Source: Lineus longissimus
Taxonomy: Eukaryota; Nemertea; Pilidiophora; Heteronemertea; Lineidae
Direction: 5' to 3'
DNA: 64,000 nucleotides
Assembly: GCF_910592395.1 (NCBI RefSeq)
Contig: NC_088323.1
Coordinates: forward strand, 10,108,001 to 10,172,000
Numbering within the stretch: position 1 is the first letter of the stretch; each line of letters opens with the position of its first letter. The notes beneath the pieces were generated by a model, which made no database searches, had not been told where the DNA came from, and saw only the letters and a program-made list of their open reading frames with translations. Below, one piece after another: positions 58,329 through 64,000 of this stretch. The translations under genes and the position numbers were made by a program.

Positions 58329-61048
58329 CTAATTCTGTTTCTTTTCAAATATATCCAAAAGTCGAACGAACCTCTGCATTTTTTCATCATGACGCTTACT
58401 TCGTGACTCTTCCTGTTTTTCTGTATATTCCTCAAGGAACTGAACGGTTGAAGATTTACCAGGAGTTTTACTCGGTGTCTTACATTTCTTTCCTTTTTAG
58501 CTCACCTCTTAGCAGAGGTGAGCTTATCCCATACCGTGGCGTCCGTCGTCCGTCGTCGTCGTCGTCGTCGTCCGTCGTCCGTTAGCAGGGCACGTTTCGT
58601 AACTGTTAGAGCTATTGAGTTGAAACTTGGTACACATGTACCCTTATGTAATGACACCTTGGAGACCAAGTTTCGGTCCAATTCGTTTCATAGTTTGGCC
58701 ACCAGGGGGCCAAACGTTAAAAGTGAAAATATGCAATATCTCCCTTAATAGTAGTCGGGAAATTTTGAAAAAAATATGGTAGGTACTTCTAGCAAAGGTG
58801 CATCATATATCCTCCGGGTTTTTGATTTGACCTCCTTTTCAAGGTCACGAGGTCAAATGGTGTAAATTGGCCGTTAGGATGTAACGATGGCACGTTTCTA
58901 AACTGCAATGACTATTGATACCAAATTTGGTACACATTCACCCCTTAGTCAGGTGATCTCAGGGACCAAAGTTTGGTCCAATATGATTCACCACTTGACC
59001 ACCAGGGGGCAAAATCCAAAAACCTTAAAAATGTGATTATTCCTTAACTTCTTGCCCGATTGCCACCAATTCGATATCATGGGTACATCTAACCACCATA
59101 CAGTATATGTCACACAGGTTTTTAATTTGACCTTCTTGTCAAGGTCACAGAGGTCAAATGGCGTAAATTCGCCGTCAGGCTGTAACTATGGCACGTTTCT
59201 TAAATGCAATGACTATTGATCACCAATTAAGTACACATGTACCCCTTGGTCAGATGATCTCAGGTCCTGAAGTTTGGTGCGATCTGATTTGCCGTTTGGC
59301 CTCCAGGGAGGGGCCAATCCTAAATTCTTCAAAATGCCATTATTCCTAGTAATGACTTGCCCGATTGGCACCAATTTTATATCATAGGTACATCTAATTC
59401 TAACAACCATTCAATGTGTCACCCGGGTCTTCTTTGATTTGACCTACTTTTCAAGGTCACAGAGGTCGAATGTATTGTAAATTGGCCATTTTGGGGAAAT
59501 TGTAATTGCTTGGACCTACATCAAACCTAACACTACATGACACAATACCATGCTCTTTATCCATCTTTCCTCCACGTGAGGTGAGCACAATGGCCCTGGC
59601 CATTTCATTTCTGTACCTTTGTTGTGTTGGGTTTGGGGTTGTTTCTTCATGCTCATCATTTTCATCATCGTTGGAGTCATTTTGATTTCCAAGTGTATCT
59701 AGTATAAATGCTGGGTTGGTAGAGTCCTTATTGCCGTATAACTGATTAAGTTCCTCAAAGAATTTACAGTTTTCTCGGATCATTACCTGTTTTGCTGTTG
59801 TGGTCAACCGTTTCCATGTAAACTCTCTTCACTGCCTTCCACTTGTTAGCACATTGCTCCCATAAGCACTTCAAACCACTTGCTACCATCTCCCTGGCAA
59901 TTTTGTCCCATAGCAGTTTGTGAGTTCTGGTTTTTCGAAATTCTTCATCACTGTCAACGCGAATGTTAACAAGCATTTTGGCATACTTGTCTGGCCATAC
60001 CATTGGGGCTGCTTTCGCTGGGGTAGGGGTTTCATGGTGGGCTGTCACTGTGTCACCACATGCTGGTACTGAAAAAGAGAGTGAACAGTGTACATTTTGT
60101 AAGTTTGCGCACGTTGTTCGAGTTCCTCTGTGATTGGGGCCACCTGGAATCACTCAAAACTATGTCATACTATTGTCACCATCATCATTGTTGTAACTCT
60201 TAAGAAAATCAAAATAAATGCAATACCAATAGCTTCTAAATGATTCAAATATGGCTTGCTGACTAGAAATCTGTACATGGACATGTATTATACATGTATT
60301 CTTCAGGCTCAATAATGCCCTCTAAAACACATTGTGCACTGTACTCTTGTAAATTGAATTCTAATTGGAAGAAAATGCCATTGAGGACACATAATTTGTC
60401 AGATATTGCCCACTTTTTTTGCATATACATGTACATGTAGAATTGTTTTTTATTCATCTAATATATGAAGCCCTCAAAAGCTATGTTAAAGTCTGACATG
60501 TGACTGTTACTGCTACTTACATGTACATGACTTAGACTTAACAGCAAAAACATCTTCTTGATCAGCCGATGATATTTCCAAGTATGTCGATCCTTTTCAA
60601 ATTCTGTATTATGTCTTGGTCTGTAAATTAGAAAGAACCACAATTTTATGATATAAAAAGACAATTAAAACGGGTTCTGAACATTATCAATGAAGGCCAA
60701 AATACAAATTTTATACAATTCCTATTGCATGATTGGAATATGAAGTTGCAGGAAAAATACCTGCATGACAATATTTTTGGAAGAAGGGATACTCCGCAAG
60801 CTTTGGTTTGCATTGTTCGATGAAGTTCAGTTGTCTGTGTATTTACAGTCCAAACATCTCATGTTACATGCCCAAAACTTGAGGGATTTTACCAGCATAG
60901 GGCCATCCATCATCATAATGAAAATGCCTGTTGTATGGGAAGAATCAAGTCTGAAAATAAATAAATCGGACCTACCCTTTCTCTGAACAGCATTATACGT
61001 CGGTAAATCCACATTGAATGTCACAAGTTGGCCATCACCGAAGTCCAT
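58329..61048 (-). pseudogene. Harbinger Myb/SANT-like DNA-binding partner, disrupted
   Basis: Minus-strand gene with exons 61048-60976, 60592-60521 and 60068-59608, then 58497-58329 behind an insertion. All junctions are GT-AG and in phase 1. Exon 1 starts MDFGDGQLVTFNVDLPTY. Exon 3 carries a Myb/SANT-like domain (about 60010-59790): LLWDKIAREM, CLWEQCANKWKAVKR, with the spaced tryptophans, ending DHNSKTGND. Near 59770 a one-or-two-base shift moves the frame (CKFFEELNQLYG continues in the next frame). An AGCTCACC-family element (58498-59607) then interrupts codons after QQRYR; beyond it the reading frame resumes in register and ends at TAG 58331-58329 after a Lys/Glu-rich helix. In this superfamily the partner binds transposon ends and imports the nuclease. 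Confidence 0.82.
58498..59607 (+). mobile_element. AGCTCACC-family element inside the Myb-like gene
   Basis: 1110 bp, closely similar to 44711-45812: same 11-bp 5' hairpin, CGTC microsatellite, about three core monomers and 3' hairpin with TTTCA. Removing it leaves a run of seven T on the plus strand and a continuous Myb-gene frame, so it inserted between T and T with no target duplication. Confidence 0.9.
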
Positions 61049-61972
61049 CTCGAGTTCACGATAATAGCTGAAGATGGAATGGAAGATAAAAATAATATAA
61101 AAAACATGAAATTGAAAGAGTAGTAACACTAACAGAAAGAAGGTAGGCCTAGCCAGTGTGATCAACAGTAGTATTCACACAGACACAGGGCGGGGAGAGA
61201 ATAGACGGGTCACCATGATTTGAGTCTTGACAGGAGGGTATCGGGTAATAACAAACATAGGCCGCACGTGCATAGGCCTTTTGTAGGAAGATGGCGGCTC
61301 CATTGTTCTCTGGACATACGCCGCCTGGGGAGGGTCCGAGACATCATTTTACATGCATACCCAAATACATTATGGGCCAAGAGGAAAGCTGCTTCCCCAA
61401 AAAGCGCTCCTTTTATCTGGGGCCAACCCTCTCTCTAGCCTGAGAAAGCTAAGTAAAGGTGATTGATGGATGAGCCCAAATATCAATGCCAATTGGGTAA
61501 ATTCAGCAGCCAGGTATCACCTGTCCTACACCTAGAGGGCACCTAGGCCTACATGACCTAGGCCTACACGCAGTTGATCCCTGCACATGCATAGTGCATT
61601 GTGCTGTACACTACAGTAATTGGTAATATGTAGGCGCACAATATTTGACGGTTTTTACCAAATTGCTGCAACATCAAATCAGGTAACGGGACTAAAAGTT
61701 ATATCATGCTTCTGTACATAGTTTATTGCCATTTTAACTACTTATTCTCATGAGAAGAGCGTCATTAACAAGATTAATTGGTGAAATAAACGAAATTTTC
61801 ACATACGGTTCAAATGTGTCCGCCATCTTGGAACCTGTCAACACTCGCTGTACCCTCCAGAAAGTCGGGAGTGACAAGAACGCGTTCTCGTGTCGGTTCT
61901 TGGCTGTTCGGAACGTTACTCTCGTGTCGAGTCGACCCGAGTGTTGCCAAGAACAGGGATTCGAATACGCCC
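61049..61972. other. Right end of the Harbinger, non-coding
   Basis: Upstream region of the Myb-like gene and right terminus. CCTAGGCCTACATGACCTAGGC at about 61540 holds two TAGGCCTA words; no other gene seen. Confidence 0.6.
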
Positions 61973-62334
61973 CTAATTTCGGGCTGATGCGATTCTCGAC
62001 TTGGCTACCAGGGGGTTAAAAATAAAAAAAGGAAAAAGTGCAATATCTCTTTTATTAGTGACTTGTTTTCGATAATATTTTTATGATAGGTACTCCAAGC
62101 AACGATACATCACTTGTCATTCCGACTTTGGTTTGACCTATGTACTATACATAAAGAATGTTTCTTAACCATGATGAATTCCTAACCACCAAATATCTAG
62201 ACGTTGAGCACAATGGCCCCTGGCCGTTTCATTCTTTCATCGGATATAGCCGAAAGTAGTTTGTGAGAAAAAGTGACCATTTTGGCTGATGAGCAAAAGT
62301 TCCAGAGTACGCAATGGCACCAGAAGACCATCAT

Positions 62335-62440
62335 GTACCATATTTTTTTGCCTATAAAACGCACCGGGTTATAAGGCGCACCCATCGAAGGTGCCTCAAA
62401 AATCCATGCATAAGACGCACCTATACATAAGCCGCATCAG
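62335..62440 (+). repeat. CGCACC-motif MITE end
   Basis: A TACCATATTTTTTTGCC start is followed by four ATAAGRCGCACC-like words (ATAAAACGCACC, ATAAGGCGCACC, ATAAGACGCACC, ATAAGCCGCATC). Resembles the terminal array of a widespread MITE type; no opposite end was found. Confidence 0.5.
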
Positions 62441-62689
62441 TTTCCCATTGTTGTCCATAATCATTCACAAAGCATTCACACCTGTACGACGAGGCGTCAC
62501 CAAGCTGATCTGACAACTTGTGAAAGTGTAATTAACACCTAATTTGGCAGAAACCCATGGTGTTATGATTGTTTTGAAGAGTTTTAAAAGTTTGAGCAGA
62601 AGTTTTTATCAAAACTTAATGTAAGAAGGTTCAATGCCAAAATTTTCTCAACATTTCAACCTTCATTTTGTTTTTTGCAGGTCACATTA

Positions 62690-63354
62690 TCTAATATTTA
62701 ATTATGGGCCCCAGACCCACAGTCTGGGGACCATATTGATAATGCTGGAAGTTCTACATTCTTCTATCTGTTCACCCACAAACATTATTGTGAGTGTTCT
62801 CTAAAACACCTAAATAAACCAAAAATCTTTCTTCCGTATACCACCAAACATAACACCAACCATTCAAGGTCACCAAAGACTTTTCGAAATTTGGGTTCAT
62901 TTTGATGCTTTTGAAGCGTTTTTATGCGCCGATTTTCTGATTTGCTTTCAAATCTCCGGCACGATTCTGTCAATCACACGTACATTAGCATAAGCTCCGC
63001 CCCGTAATGGTGACGTCATATCCTCATGCATCATGGCGGCGGTATCTCTTTGCCGAAGTGGGGGAGCCCCCGAAGTGGCGAGCTGTCGAGTATTTTGAGC
63101 AAAGAACGACGGTTGAATGTAGGAATAAAATAAAGGAATAGCTTTAAATGCTTATCGATGATCCATCCTGCCCATCTGAAAAGGTTAGGGTGTTGTTTAA
63201 ATGTTATTAAGCGTGTGATTTTGAGAAAGCGCGAGCGTGTTTGTCCGGAAATAGATCATCCGCGAAACGGAATAGACTTCAATCCTCCATACGTGTACTG
63301 TGTGGGCCCGTGGGGGCTATCAAATTTGCTGACAAGCAAATTTCAAATTTCTAG
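62690..63354 (+). mobile_element. Non-autonomous Helitron, both ends
   Basis: 5' TCTAATATTTAATTATGGGC preceded by A, with hairpin GGGCCCCAGAC/GTCTGGGGACC following. 3' stem AAATTTGCT/AGCAAATTT (63322-63343, loop GACA), then CTAG at 63351-63354 followed by T. A-T flanks and termini are canonical. 665 bp; no Rep/helicase. Confidence 0.85.
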
Positions 63355-63368
63355 TAATCTCTTGTATC

Positions 63369-63456
63369 TTAGTTATTCATATTCTGTCAAAAGTATAAAA
63401 AAGGATTTAATTTTAGTTATTCATATTCTGTCAAAAGTATAAAAAAGGATTTAATT
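63369..63456. repeat. 44-bp tandem repeat, two copies
   Basis: A unit beginning TTAGTTATTCATATTCTGTC at 63369 recurs at 63413 without visible mismatch. Confidence 0.85.
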
Positions 63457-63479
63457 GAATTGTCATCTCAAAACAAAAC

Positions 63480-63936
63480 GTAGTACAGTAGACCTCACCT
63501 TAGTCGAACCTATTGGGACCATAGATTTTTCTTCGACTTACACAAAGTCTACTTAGGTGATGATTATTCAAAAGAAAAACATGAAATTTGCTTCAACTTC
63601 ATCAGATCTCGGCATATGCAAGTTCAACTTTGGCAAGGTTGACTGTATCTTCAATTTTCATGACAGGGCATACCTTTTCAAATGAGAACTCAATTATTCC
63701 TAAATGGACCAAAGCAGCTGTGCCTGCCATGAAAACCACCACCACTAGCCATTAGTCCTATGGACAACTCCAAAATACAGAAGTACTTGATTTAATCCCA
63801 CAAAGCAACTACCTTCTTTGCTCTTCTACCCAGGTGCCTCCCTACCTCACAACTTCCATTGTACATCTTCACACCTCCCTCAACCCTTATTAGTGGGGAC
63901 CATTCAATTTGCTGCCAAGCAAATTCATAGTTCTAG
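63480..63936 (+). mobile_element. Second Helitron, 3' end
   Basis: Stem AATTTGCT/AGCAAATT (63906-63925, loop GCCA), CATAGTT, CTAG at 63933-63936 and T. Internal CCCAGGTGCCTC is shared with the Helitron at 43.3 kb. The 5' end was not identified; the start given is only approximate. Confidence 0.6.
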
Positions 63937-64000
63937 TTTATTATAAAATATTCAGATTTAGGAAAATGTTGATGTTTAAAACTCAGTTCGTTCATGAAAG

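Larger units (their letters stand above)
47731..61972 (+). mobile_element. PIF/Harbinger transposon, 14.2 kb, two genes
   Basis: Perfect 15-bp TIR GGGCGTATTCGAATC at 47731-47745, inverted at 61958-61972, with CTA duplicated at 47728-47730 and 61973-61975. Beyond 15 bp the ends share diverged inverted words (CGTTCCGAACA, GTGTTGACA, AAGATGGCGG). It carries a DDE transposase gene from the left and a Myb/SANT-like gene from the right, convergent, the standard two-gene Harbinger layout. Its size is inflated by later insertions: two tandem AGCTCACC-family copies, one further copy in the Myb gene and a foldback at 57.0 kb. Confidence 0.95.
47274..62231 (+). mobile_element. AGCTCACC-family element split by the Harbinger insertion
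   Basis: Left part 47274-47730 starts TGGCTCACCGTAGGGGAGTC. Right part continues after the Harbinger at 61973-62231 and ends in the family 3' hairpin and TTTCA. Joined at the CTA duplication the two parts give one continuous core monomer (TGACACCTAATTTCGG matches TGACACCAAATTG in the relic at 37.7 kb). Confidence 0.85.

Noticed and set aside
59764-59790. Possible extra intron at the Myb-like frameshift (cag|gtaatg looks like a donor)
   Set aside because: The coding continuation starts within about 20 bases, too short for an intron; an indel is the simpler explanation.

Overview
The window is a repeat-dense piece of an animal nuclear genome. It has spliced genes with GT-AG introns, animal-type transposons and one conserved metazoan gene. 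The repeats (AGCTCACC-type tandem-core elements, short Helitrons with terminal hairpins, CR1-like LINE, Gypsy elements) and frequent TAGGCCTA words suggest a marine invertebrate, either a lophotrochozoan or an invertebrate deuterostome. The sequence alone does not fix the phylum. No prokaryotic features, rRNA, complete tRNA or CRISPR array was seen.

1-20 kb: the plus-strand 3' part of a FAM117/GLCCI1-family gene. Seven phase-compatible coding exons lie between 6995 and 19931; the first exon(s) are missing or not recognised. Upstream is a Helitron (about 3623-6787) that was itself hit by a 1.47-kb terminal-inverted-repeat transposon with a 6-bp target duplication. The introns carry a piggyBac-type MITE (TTAA), a defective Ty3/Gypsy-type LTR element (9334-13936), a Harbinger-type MITE (TTA) with a TA-flanked MITE nested in it, another TA-flanked MITE and a foldback.

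20-36 kb: a degenerate CR1-like LINE on the minus strand, with RT at 22.5-23.4 kb and a PHD-finger ORF1 carrying a 2A-like motif at 34.9-35.8 kb. It is split by an 11.35-kb env-bearing Gypsy element (23527-34880, minus strand, 4-bp target duplication CATG). That element's gag, pol and env frames are long and its LTRs look identical apart from one 250-bp indel, so insertion was recent. Its pol stops at a TAG inside what looks like a C-terminal chromodomain.

36-47 kb: no recognisable gene; MITEs, AGCTCACC-family elements, a short Helitron with a 38-bp perfect palindrome and a 124-bp foldback.

47.7-62 kb: a 14.2-kb PIF/Harbinger transposon (TIR GGGCGTATTCGAATC, target duplication CTA) inserted in an older AGCTCACC-family repeat. 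It has an apparently intact four-exon DDE transposase on the plus strand and, converging on it, a three-exon Myb/SANT-like partner gene on the minus strand that is broken by a frameshift and by an inserted AGCTCACC-family element. Between the genes is a recent 2531-bp tandem duplication carrying two more copies of that family. Two loci show that the family inserts without target duplication between T and T, which with its terminal hairpins and ~300-bp tandem core points to Helentron-associated (HINE/DINE-like) elements. 62.2-64 kb holds two further Helitron ends.
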